Positions 1 to 6,558 of a stretch of 37,100 nucleotides of DNA are shown here, in pieces. Origin of the DNA: Candidatus Tayloriibacteriota bacterium. Its GTDB lineage: Bacteria > Patescibacteriota > Minisyncoccia > Phycocordibacterales > PALSA-1337. The translations under genes and the position numbers were made by a program. Where the stretch lies: assembly GCA_903839695.1 (NCBI GenBank), contig CAIMDI010000031.1, forward strand, positions 1-37,100, given 5' to 3'. Every line of letters begins with the position of its first letter. Position 1 is the first letter of the stretch. Under the pieces are notes generated by a model. It ran no database searches and was not told the origin of the DNA. It worked only from the letters and a program-made list of their open reading frames with translations.

Positions 1-54
1 ATTAAGTTATAATAAAAATAATTATTAATATGATAAAATTATAATTACTAAAAT

Positions 55-84
55 TTGCCAGTTAACCTATTCTCATGTAATACT
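55..84 (+). promoter_or_regulatory. Probable topA promoter
   Basis: A -35-like TTGCCA (55-60) is followed after 18 nt by AATACT (79-84), which has an extended-10 TGT directly in front. Transcription would start about 7 nt later, only 2-3 nt before the topA ATG at 94. A second perfect TATAAT at 40-45 is an alternative but has no clear -35. Prediction by eye only. Confidence 0.45.
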
Positions 85-93
85 AGACTGAAC

Positions 94-2379
94 ATGAAAT
101 TACTTATCGTTGAGTCACCAGCAAAAGCAAAAACCATTTCCAAATATTTGGATGGCAAATATACTGTAAAAGCATCAATCGGACATATTAGAGATTTACC
201 AAAAAGCAATAAAAAAGCCATTGATATAGAAGGTGGTTTTATTCCCCATTATGAGATTTCTCCAGGAAAAGAAAAAGTAGTTCAAGAAATACGTGAACTT
301 GCAGATAAGGCAGAAGAAGTAATATTGGCGACTGACCCCGACCGTGAAGGAGAAGCTATTGCTTGGCATATTGCTGAAGCTGCAAATTTGAAAAACCCTA
401 AGCGTGTTGTTTTCCACGAAATCACTGAAGAAGCGGTAAAAGAAGCAATGAATCACCCTCGAGGCATAGATGAAAATCTTCGAATGGCACAAGAAGCAAG
501 AAGAGTACTCGATAGACTTGTGGGATATGATCTTTCAGGCTTAATTTGGAAAAAAGTACGCTACGGACTTTCTGCGGGCCGTGTCCAATCCCCCGCTCTT
601 AGAATAATAATGGAGCGCGAAAGAGAAATACGCGCCTTTATTTCTCATGCATTTTGGGTAATAACAGCAGAAACAACAACTACAGGTTCCACAAAAATAC
701 CATTAACTTTGACATGTTCTGAGGAGCCAACAGATTTTAAAATTGTAGAAAATATACTTAAACTTGGAAAAGAAAATCCTTGGCATGTAACTGAAGTAAA
801 TGAAAGCACTATGAAGCGTTCTCCGAAAGCACCTTTTATTACTTCTACATTACAACAGGCTGCTAGTTCAAGACTTGGCTTCACACCATCACGCACAATG
901 CAAATAGCACAAAGGCTTTATGAATCTGGACATATCACATATATGAGAACAGATAGCACGAACTTGAGCCAAGTTGCTCTCGCTCAAATAGCCAAAGTTG
1001 TTGAAAAAAAATATGGCAAAAATTATTTAGAATTCAGAACTTATACAAAGAAAAGTAAAAACGCTCAAGAAGCTCACGAAGCTATTCGTCCATCTCATTT
1101 TGAAATTGAAAAAGCAGGAATGAATGAAGAACAAAAATTACTTTATAGATTGATTTGGGAAAGAACAGTAGCCTCTCAAATGGCCGATGCAGAAATGCTA
1201 AGAACAAAAATTACTGCGAACATAAAGACAGAAAACCCTGCCGACAAAATTCCGGAATTCCAAGCAAATGGCTCTCGAGTAGTATTTCCAGGATGGCTAA
1301 AGGGTGATCCAGATGGCGCAGGTGAAGACGTTGAATTGCCAAAAGTTTCAAATGGGGAATTATTGAATTTACGTGAAATAAAAAGTGAAGAAAAAGCTAC
1401 ACAACCACCTGGTCGCTATAGTGAAGCAGGATTGATCAAAGAGCTAGAAAAAAGAGGAATTGGTCGTCCTTCAACTTACGCTTCTATTATACGTACAATA
1501 GAAGAAAGAGGTTATGTTGAAAAGGAAAACAAAGCATTAAAACCCACAGACACTGGTGATGTAGTTTCTTCATTCCTTGAAGCAAATTTCATGCATTATA
1601 TAAATGATACATTTACAGCAGAGATGGAAGACTCGCTAGATGATATTGCAAATGGTGATAAAGAATACGCCACAACATTAAAAAAGTTTTATATTCCTTT
1701 TGCAAAAGAAATAAAAGTATTAGAAAAAGAAGCAAAGATTACAAATCTTGGTGAAGCTGATGCAAAATACAAATGTCCAAAGTGCGGTTCAAATATGATT
1801 ATCAAACTCGGAAGAAATGGTAAATTCCTATCTTGTTCTACTTATCCAGACTGTGAAGGTGCTTTAATGATGGATGGTACAGAAATAAAAAAAGACGAGC
1901 CAATAGGAAATGATCCTGTTACAGGTCTACCAATTTTTGTACTTGTTGGAAAGTATGGACCTTATGTACAACTTGGAGCCTATGAACCAAAAGTAAAAAA
2001 GATTCCCGGAGAAAAAAAGCCTCGCAGAAAGAAGGGTGATCCAAAACCAGAAAAAGCACCGAAGCCACTAAAGCCTCGCATGTCATCAATACCAAAAGGT
2101 ATGGATATTTCAAAAGTTACAGTAGCAGATGCAGTAAAATATTTGAGTTTACCTCGAGTACTCGGTGTCTTCCCTGCAACTGGTAAGAACATCACAGCAA
2201 ACATCGGCCGCTTCGGACCGTACATAGTTCAAGATAGTGATTTTAGATCATTGAAGATAAAGGATGGTGATAATCCTTATGACATTACACTTGAACGTGC
2301 AATAGATATATTGAGTAAACCAAAGCCAGAGCGAAAAGGACGATGGGCAAAGAAACCTGCGACAGAAGCTGCTAAATAA
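94..2379 (+). CDS. topA: DNA topoisomerase I (type IA)
   Basis: Relaxes negatively supercoiled DNA by cutting and rejoining one strand. The N-terminal Toprim domain begins MKLLIVESPAKAKTI, with the metal-binding DPDREGE near residue 81. The catalytic tyrosine lies in ITYMRTDS (about Tyr283). A four-cysteine zinc ribbon (CPKCG...CSTYPDCEG) sits near residue 565, followed by a basic Lys/Pro-rich linker and a second C-terminal repeat containing RFGPYI. The 761 residues are normal for bacterial TopA. The frame is open upstream to a TTG at 55, but homology starts at the ATG at 94 and that TTG is better read as a -35 box. There is no Shine-Dalgarno motif. The gene is convergent with parB, 18 bp away, with no obvious terminator between them. 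Confidence 0.95.
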   Translation: MKLLIVESPAKAKTISKYLDGKYTVKASIGHIRDLPKSNKKAIDIEGGFIPHYEISPGKEKVVQEIRELADKAEEVILATDPDREGEAIAWHIAEAANLKNPKRVVFHEITEEAVKEAMNHPRGIDENLRMAQEARRVLDRLVGYDLSGLIWKKVRYGLSAGRVQSPALRIIMEREREIRAFISHAFWVITAETTTTGSTKIPLTLTCSEEPTDFKIVENILKLGKENPWHVTEVNESTMKRSPKAPFITSTLQQAASSRLGFTPSRTMQIAQRLYESGHITYMRTDSTNLSQVALAQIAKVVEKKYGKNYLEFRTYTKKSKNAQEAHEAIRPSHFEIEKAGMNEEQKLLYRLIWERTVASQMADAEMLRTKITANIKTENPADKIPEFQANGSRVVFPGWLKGDPDGAGEDVELPKVSNGELLNLREIKSEEKATQPPGRYSEAGLIKELEKRGIGRPSTYASIIRTIEERGYVEKENKALKPTDTGDVVSSFLEANFMHYINDTFTAEMEDSLDDIANGDKEYATTLKKFYIPFAKEIKVLEKEAKITNLGEADAKYKCPKCGSNMIIKLGRNGKFLSCSTYPDCEGALMMDGTEIKKDEPIGNDPVTGLPIFVLVGKYGPYVQLGAYEPKVKKIPGEKKPRRKKGDPKPEKAPKPLKPRMSSIPKGMDISKVTVADAVKYLSLPRVLGVFPATGKNITANIGRFGPYIVQDSDFRSLKIKDGDNPYDITLERAIDILSKPKPERKGRWAKKPATEAAK

Positions 2380-2397
2380 ATTTTCTATTAGATAAAA

Positions 2398-3405
2398 TTA
2401 AACCCCAAAATTCTTAACTGAATACAAATCCTCTGTATTTTCTTCTTCTACTATTTCTGCTGGAGCTCTATCATCTACTGGTTTTCCTTCTTCTTCTGGA
2501 GCTACTTCACCAACTTGCAATGGTGTAGCATTTGAAATAGCATCTTCAGCCTTACCTGAAACTGCTACCGCGGCTATTCCTTGTGCAGAAATTTTCTCAA
2601 GAAAATTCCTTATATCATCAGCAGTGAAATAATCTATAGTGATTCTTCCTCCATTTTCTCGCTTTTCGATAGAAACTCGAGTACCAAGACTTTCTTTTAA
2701 CTTATTTTCCATTTCTATAAGTTCTGGATCTATAAGTGACTTCTTGCGCACCTTGTCCTGTGCGATCTTTCTAGCATAAGCTTCTGCTTCACGCACTGTA
2801 AGTTTCTTGAATATTATTTCTTTAAACAATGTCAATTGCTCCTCTGGTTTATCAATCAACATTAGAAGCGGTCTTGTATGTCCCTCTGAAAGTTTTCCTT
2901 CTGAAAGCCCGTTTAGTATTTCTTCTGGCAAAGACAAAATACGCATTGTGTTTGAAACATATTCCCTACTCTTTCCAACCTTTTCTGCGATTTGAATATG
3001 CTTCATGCCGAATTCCTTTGCTAGACGATCAAATGCACGGGCACGATCAACAGAATTTATATCCTCTCTCTGAAGATTTTCTATAATAGCAAGCTCGAGT
3101 TTCATCTTGTCGCTTTCCTCACCATTTCGTATAAGCGCTGGGACTTGCTGTAGTCCAGCCATCTTTGATGCACGAAGACGCCTCTCTCCGGCAATGAGTT
3201 CGTATTCAACACCCAATCCCCCATCCTCCTTAACAAATTCTTTACGAGTAACAACAAGAGGTTGCAAAACTCCGTACATGCGAATTGATTCTGAAAGATC
3301 TTTTAGACGTGCCTCATCAAAGTCCCTTCGTGGTTGATAGGGATTTGGTTTTATTTTTTCTACTTCTATCCAAAATATTGAATCTCCAAAAAATTGTGAT
3401 GACAT
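2398..3405 (-). CDS. parB: ParB/Spo0J-family chromosome partition protein
   Basis: A 335-residue ParB-type DNA-binding CTPase, expected to load at parS sites and spread near the origin. The ParB N-terminal domain carries NPYQPRR near residue 21 and the GERR box at 73-76 inside ELIAGERRLRASK, followed by ENLQRED. A helix-turn-helix lies around 133-160 (IAEKVGKSREYVSNTMRIL). The C-terminus is acidic (roughly residues 295-335) instead of ending in a clear dimerisation helix. No parA lies beside it in this window and no canonical parS palindrome was seen, so partner and site must be elsewhere. A TAAAAT box sits 6 nt before the ATG, and no ribosome-binding site is seen. Confidence 0.9.
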   Translation of the reverse strand: MSSQFFGDSIFWIEVEKIKPNPYQPRRDFDEARLKDLSESIRMYGVLQPLVVTRKEFVKEDGGLGVEYELIAGERRLRASKMAGLQQVPALIRNGEESDKMKLELAIIENLQREDINSVDRARAFDRLAKEFGMKHIQIAEKVGKSREYVSNTMRILSLPEEILNGLSEGKLSEGHTRPLLMLIDKPEEQLTLFKEIIFKKLTVREAEAYARKIAQDKVRKKSLIDPELIEMENKLKESLGTRVSIEKRENGGRITIDYFTADDIRNFLEKISAQGIAAVAVSGKAEDAISNATPLQVGEVAPEEEGKPVDDRAPAEIVEEENTEDLYSVKNFGV

Positions 3406-3411
3406 GCTTGT

Positions 3412-3441
3412 ATTTTATCCCATAATTGATTTTCCTGCCAG
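3412..3441 (-). promoter_or_regulatory. Probable parB promoter
   Basis: On the minus strand CTGGCA (3441-3436), an 18-nt spacer and TAAAAT (3417-3412) precede the parB ATG by 6 nt, predicting a leaderless transcript. The 59-bp gap to tRNA-Leu must also hold the divergent tRNA promoter. Confidence 0.4.
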
Positions 3442-3464
3442 ATTTAGTAGACTATGTAAGTAAT

Positions 3465-3546
3465 GCCGAAGTGGCGGAATTGGTATACGCACACGACTCA
3501 AAATCGTGCGGGGCAACCCATGAGAGTTCAAGTCTCTCCTTCGGCA
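3465..3546 (+). tRNA. tRNA-Leu (anticodon CAA)
   Basis: Type II tRNA of 82 nt. The acceptor GCCGAAG pairs with CTTCGGC, with discriminator A at 3546. The anticodon stem CACGA/TCGTG encloses CTCAAAA, giving anticodon CAA (UUG codons). A long variable arm and GTTCAAG-type T loop are present. CCA is not encoded. A36-A37-A38 is the signature recognised by MiaA, whose gene begins four bases downstream. Confidence 0.96.
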
Positions 3547-3550
3547 CAGA

Positions 3551-4414
3551 ATGAAAAGTAAAATAAAAGTAGTATGTATTGTCGGACCCACAGCTACCGG
3601 CAAAAGTGACTTTGCTGTTGCATACGCTCTCGAGCATAATGGCGAAGTTATTTCTGCTGATTCAAGACAAGTATATATAGGTATGGATATTGGCACAGGA
3701 AAAATCACAACCGAAGAAATGAAAGGAGTTCCACATCATTTACTTGATATTGCCGATCCTAAAAAACAATTCAATGTTGCTCAGTACAAAAAACTTGCTC
3801 AAGAAGCTATTACAGATATTTCTAGTCGTTGCAAGCTGCCAATTATCTGCGGAGGTACTGGTTTCTACATTGATGCAGTTATTAATAATATTTCATATCC
3901 AGATGTACCGCATGATAAGGAGCTCAGAAAAAATCTTGATAAAATGAATGTTGATGCGCTTTTTATTTTACTTAAAAAATTGGATAAAAAGTTTGCGCTT
4001 TCTTTAAATAATTCTGAAATAAATAACAAGCAGAGATTAATTAGATCAATAGAGATCGCTACTGCTCTCGGCAAGATCCCCAAGGTGACTAAAAATCAGT
4101 CAGATTATGATGTGAAGTGGATAGGGTTAAATTATCCTTATGAAAAACCAAAAGAAAGGATTCATATTCGTTTGTTGAAGCGCCTTGATGCGGGCATGAT
4201 AGAGGAAATTGAAAAGCTTCACAAAAATGGATTATCGTGGAAAAAGTTGGATGGATTTGGACTTGAATATAGATTTATTTCAAGATATTTACGCAAGCAA
4301 ATTACAAAAGAAGAAATGATAAAATTGCTCGAAATTGAGATTTGTCATTATGCCAAGAGACAAATGGTATGGTTTAAGAAAAATAGAAAAATTGAGTGGG
4401 TTATTAATAGCTAG
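3551..4414 (+). CDS. miaA: tRNA dimethylallyltransferase
   Basis: Transfers a dimethylallyl group to N6 of A37 in tRNAs that read UNN codons. The P-loop GPTATGKSD is at residues 12-20, followed by SADSRQVY with the family's catalytic Asp, MDIGTGK, and GGTGFYID. The C-terminal RQMVWFKK matches the conserved RQxxWF motif. At 287 residues it is slightly shorter than the usual ~300. The ATG lies four bases after tRNA-Leu(CAA), so tRNA and enzyme are probably co-transcribed. All three tRNAs in this window have A36-A37-A38 and are plausible substrates. Confidence 0.95.
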   Translation: MKSKIKVVCIVGPTATGKSDFAVAYALEHNGEVISADSRQVYIGMDIGTGKITTEEMKGVPHHLLDIADPKKQFNVAQYKKLAQEAITDISSRCKLPIICGGTGFYIDAVINNISYPDVPHDKELRKNLDKMNVDALFILLKKLDKKFALSLNNSEINNKQRLIRSIEIATALGKIPKVTKNQSDYDVKWIGLNYPYEKPKERIHIRLLKRLDAGMIEEIEKLHKNGLSWKKLDGFGLEYRFISRYLRKQITKEEMIKLLEIEICHYAKRQMVWFKKNRKIEWVINS

Positions 4415-4438
4415 TCAGAAATTCTTACAAATTATTTG

Positions 4439-4509
4439 CGGGAGATGGAGGAATCGAACCCCCGTCAGAGATTTTGGAGATCCCTGTTTTACCACTAAAC
4501 TAATCTCCC
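4439..4509 (-). tRNA. tRNA-Trp (anticodon CCA)
   Basis: Reading the minus strand, GGGAGAT pairs with ATCTCCC, with discriminator G. The anticodon arm GGGAT-CTCCAAA-ATCTC gives anticodon CCA. The T arm contains GGTTCGATTCC. CCA is not encoded at the 3' end. It lies downstream of rpmG but beyond that gene's terminator, so it probably has its own promoter. Confidence 0.95.
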
Positions 4510-4557
4510 TTCTATTCTCAAACACCCTATTACTATACCAATATTTAGACATAAAGC

Positions 4558-4579
4558 AAAAAGCCCCGAAGGGCCTTTT
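4558..4579 (-). terminator. rpmG rho-independent terminator
   Basis: On the minus strand GCCC-TTCG-GGGC forms a UUCG-capped hairpin flanked by A and T runs (ends in TTTTT). It lies 14 bp after the rpmG stop. Confidence 0.8.
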
Positions 4580-4592
4580 ACTATTTGTTTGA

Positions 4593-4748
4593 CTATTTCT
4601 TTGCTTCCTTGAAAGTTACATGCTTTCGAAGTTTTTTACTGAACTTCTTTAGCTCTATTTTACGCTCTACTTTCTTCTTGTTTTTTCGAGACATGTATAC
4701 TTCTCCTGTCTCTTTGTTTTTTAATTGTATAAGTTGAATCTGTGACAT
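4593..4748 (-). CDS. rpmG: Ribosomal protein bL33
   Basis: A 51-residue basic protein of the large ribosomal subunit. It starts MSQIQLIQLKNKETGEVY and ends KFSKKLRKHVTFKEAKK, matching the bL33 pattern: beta-strand N-terminus, then LKKF.P/S..RKHV.FKE.K. The zinc-binding cysteines of C+ L33 proteins are absent, so it is the zinc-free type. It has a strong own promoter (see 4758-4786) and terminator (4558-4579), so it is a single-gene unit. No Shine-Dalgarno motif is present and the predicted leader is only 2-3 nt. Confidence 0.92.
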   Translation of the reverse strand: MSQIQLIQLKNKETGEVYMSRKNKKKVERKIELKKFSKKLRKHVTFKEAKK

Positions 4749-4757
4749 AGTTGCAAT

Positions 4758-4786
4758 ACTATATACTATTTATAGAAAAAGGGCAA
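4758..4786 (-). promoter_or_regulatory. rpmG promoter
   Basis: On the minus strand TTGCCC (4786-4781), a 17-nt spacer and TATAGT (4763-4758) form a good sigma-70-type promoter. The ATG follows the -10 by 9 nt. Confidence 0.65.
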
Positions 4787-4859
4787 ATTTGTTTTAAATT
4801 ATCAGTATTTGCATTATAAGTCTAAAATTATTTTATTATTTGAAAAAATTGGCAAAATT

Positions 4860-4895
4860 TAACCGCCTAGATGTCCGAAGACTTCTAAGCGGTTA
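4860..4895 (-). terminator. Long hairpin terminator of the GC-rich insert
   Basis: An imperfect 15-bp stem: AACCGC pairs with GCGGTT, TAGA with TCTA, and GTC with GAC. On the minus strand it is capped by TTCG and the C/A mismatch becomes a G-U pair, so the minus orientation is favoured. It lies 18 bp after the stop of the gene at 4914 and is followed by AAATTTT, a weak T-tract. Confidence 0.65.
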
Positions 4896-4913
4896 GTTTG
4901 AATTATGCGCGAC

Positions 4914-6014
4914 TTATTGTGGCGCACTCACAGGTGTTCCAAGTCCACCACCATTCTCTTGACCGTCGGTGACTTCCCACCAACTAGCAGAGACGTCGAT
5001 TCCTTCCGGTACTGAATGGTACATTCCTGGTGGGAAAGTGTACAACACAGAATCACTGCCCGCAGGGACCGTAATGGTGAATTTGAAGTTATCACCGATA
5101 CGCGTGACAGTGTAATATCTCGCAGATCCAACCGCTGACGATACCTTGATCCGAGTGGTCGTCGTAACTGTGTAATTGGCAATGAGCAGCGGCACAACCC
5201 CTAAGGTTTTAGCCCCATCCACCGGCTTATATGTGAAGAGCCAATGAAACATTTCTGTAGGGTTGTTAGCGAAATCACGAACATCCTCACTGTCACGCAA
5301 AGAAACCTTGATCGAGAGAATTGACAGTGATTGCTTCACTCCAAAACTGTGGAGATCGTACATGCACTGTTCTGTTTCAGAAACGCCATTATTGGCGAAT
5401 TCCAAACACAGATTTACTTCCCCCGCATCTACGGAACGGAAGTAGAATCCCTCTCTCTGCCATACAGACAATGATCTCTTGTATGGCCAACCCCAACTAT
5501 TGGTTTCCACAATCCAAGCGGCGGTCACTCCTGATGCAGGGATAAAAATTTCCCCCATCAGATTCATGCTTGGAGTGGCCTGTTCGGATGGTAGACGCCA
5601 ATTTGTACCATCATACTCTGCTCTCCCTCCTACAAAGCCACGGAATAATTGCTGATTGATACCATTAGGCAAGAGATTGTAGAGACCGAGATTGACATAC
5701 GTCATACTTCCCGGTACTGGCGTTTTGATCTCGAAGGTTGAACCAGATATGGCCCTAGCCATGGCTGTGAGCGAAGGCGCCCCAGTGTAGGTGAAAGCTC
5801 GTGTTACCGACTTACTCCCTTCCTCTGGATTGCCGGTTGCCTCATGCCACACATTGACATTTATCATATTAACCCGCTTGATGGCCCACGAGGCCAGAGC
5901 AGCACGGTTTGTCAAAAAGGAAAGATCTGCGGGGGCCTGAGCTTGCGCCATCCCACAGAATGCCATGAGTGCCATAACCACAAATGTGGCAACGATTTTC
6001 AATTTATTATTCAT
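4914..6014 (-). CDS. Exported protein of unknown function
   Basis: A 366-residue protein I do not recognise. The N-terminus is a classic Sec signal peptide: MNNKLK, a hydrophobic stretch (residues 8-19), and a likely signal peptidase I site after AQA near residue 26. The mature part is rich in Thr, Ser, Val, Gly and aromatic residues with no transmembrane segment, suggesting a secreted, mostly beta-structured protein. A TVTTTTRIKVS stretch occurs around residue 290. It is much GC-richer than its neighbours and, unlike them, has a Shine-Dalgarno-like GAGGAAG (6022-6016) just before ATG. It follows the anchored protein at 6055 by 40 bp, so the two probably form an operon. Composition suggests horizontal origin. 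Confidence 0.75.
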   Translation of the reverse strand: MNNKLKIVATFVVMALMAFCGMAQAQAPADLSFLTNRAALASWAIKRVNMINVNVWHEATGNPEEGSKSVTRAFTYTGAPSLTAMARAISGSTFEIKTPVPGSMTYVNLGLYNLLPNGINQQLFRGFVGGRAEYDGTNWRLPSEQATPSMNLMGEIFIPASGVTAAWIVETNSWGWPYKRSLSVWQREGFYFRSVDAGEVNLCLEFANNGVSETEQCMYDLHSFGVKQSLSILSIKVSLRDSEDVRDFANNPTEMFHWLFTYKPVDGAKTLGVVPLLIANYTVTTTTRIKVSSAVGSARYYTVTRIGDNFKFTITVPAGSDSVLYTFPPGMYHSVPEGIDVSASWWEVTDGQENGGGLGTPVSAPQ

Positions 6015-6039
6015 ACTTCCTCACTATTTTACTAATTTT

Positions 6040-6065
6040 GTTTACCGAGTTTGTTTACCGAGTTT
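6040..6065. repeat. 13-bp tandem duplication
   Basis: GTTTACCGAGTTT occurs twice back to back (6040-6052 and 6053-6065). The copies span the stop codon of the upstream minus-strand gene, so the second copy repeats its last codons and stop just downstream. It looks like a recent slippage duplication. Confidence 0.85.
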
Positions 6066-6363
6066 TGCTGCTTCCATTTCCGTATCCCAACTTGAAATCC
6101 TCAAAATTGAGGACCAAGGTGTTGTTCGTATTGAACTTCACAGCGACGACCGGCGTCGTTGTGTTCGTGTCTGTGATTTTTATTTCCCCAGATACGATAT
6201 TTGTCACCAACACCACATTAGTGATGATGGTCGTAACCGTCTGAACAACAGGTTCAGACGGTTTTTTATCGGCTTCAAGCCCCGTGAGGAGCCAACTGCC
6301 GATAACCAACCCCATCACCAAACTTATGGTGATGAGAAAACACACCTTCCAACGATTTTGCAT
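6055..6363 (-). CDS. Small membrane-anchored protein of unknown function
   Basis: A 102-residue protein. The frame is open to 6408, but the ATG at 6363 (MQNRWKVCFLITISL) directly precedes the transmembrane segment and is preferred. The upstream stretch would overlap an operator-like inverted repeat. One N-terminal membrane helix spans roughly residues 7-28, followed by an external Thr/Val/Asn-rich domain (TDTNTTTPVV), consistent with a surface-exposed anchor protein. It is GC-richer than the flanking chromosome and lies 40 bp upstream of the exported protein at 4914-6014. No family is recognised. A plus-oriented terminator-like hairpin lies within its coding sequence (6235-6267). Confidence 0.6.
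   Translation of the reverse strand: MQNRWKVCFLITISLVMGLVIGSWLLTGLEADKKPSEPVVQTVTTIITNVVLVTNIVSGEIKITDTNTTTPVVAVKFNTNNTLVLNFEDFKLGYGNGSSKTR
6235..6267 (+). terminator. Terminator-like hairpin inside a minus-strand gene
   Basis: AACCGTCTGAAC and GTTCAGACGGTT form a perfect 12-bp stem with a 5-nt loop (AACAG). It is followed on the plus strand by a T-tract (6262-6267). The form is textbook rho-independent, but it lies antisense within the gene at 6055-6363 and no plus-strand gene ends here. Confidence 0.6.
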
Positions 6364-6405
6364 AATTGATTCTCTCTTTCTTCCTTTCAATGACTCACTA
6401 AATAC

Positions 6406-6422
6406 CACATCAGCCTGATGTG
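6406..6422. promoter_or_regulatory. Operator-like inverted repeat
   Basis: CACATCAG-C-CTGATGTG is a perfect 8-bp inverted repeat with a 1-nt centre. It lies 43 bp upstream of the insert's first gene and next to a minus-strand TTGACA (6442-6437). It could be a binding site for a dimeric regulator; no candidate regulator gene is adjacent. Confidence 0.45.
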
Positions 6423-6558
6423 ATACTCTATTGCTTTGTCAAAGGTCGGAAAAGAGGCGTTTTTTTGTTTTGCCCCTTTTTGTTAACTTCGCAAACCCTA
6501 TCACAAAATGGTTTATATGTCAATAGCATATAATTGATCTTAGGCATACAATATATTC

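Noticed and set aside
55-93. N-terminal extension of topA from a TTG codon
   Set aside because: Homology begins at the ATG at 94 (MKLLIVESPAKAK). The TTG lies in a -35-like TTGCCA placed correctly before a -10-like box.
4440-4900. Integration of the GC-rich cassette at tRNA-Trp
   Set aside because: The tRNA is separated from the cassette by rpmG and its terminator. No integrase and no direct repeat of the tRNA end was found.
5965-6369. 134-codon plus-strand frame opposite the GC-rich cassette
   Set aside because: It lies antisense to two genes with a signal peptide and a membrane anchor, has no recognisable motif and no ribosome-binding site, and contains the terminator-like hairpin.
6450-6481. 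Additional terminator in the alr upstream region
   Set aside because: AAAAGAGGC/GCCCCTTTT can pair around a 13-nt loop, but with a mismatch on the plus strand and no T-tract on the minus strand. Too weak to call.
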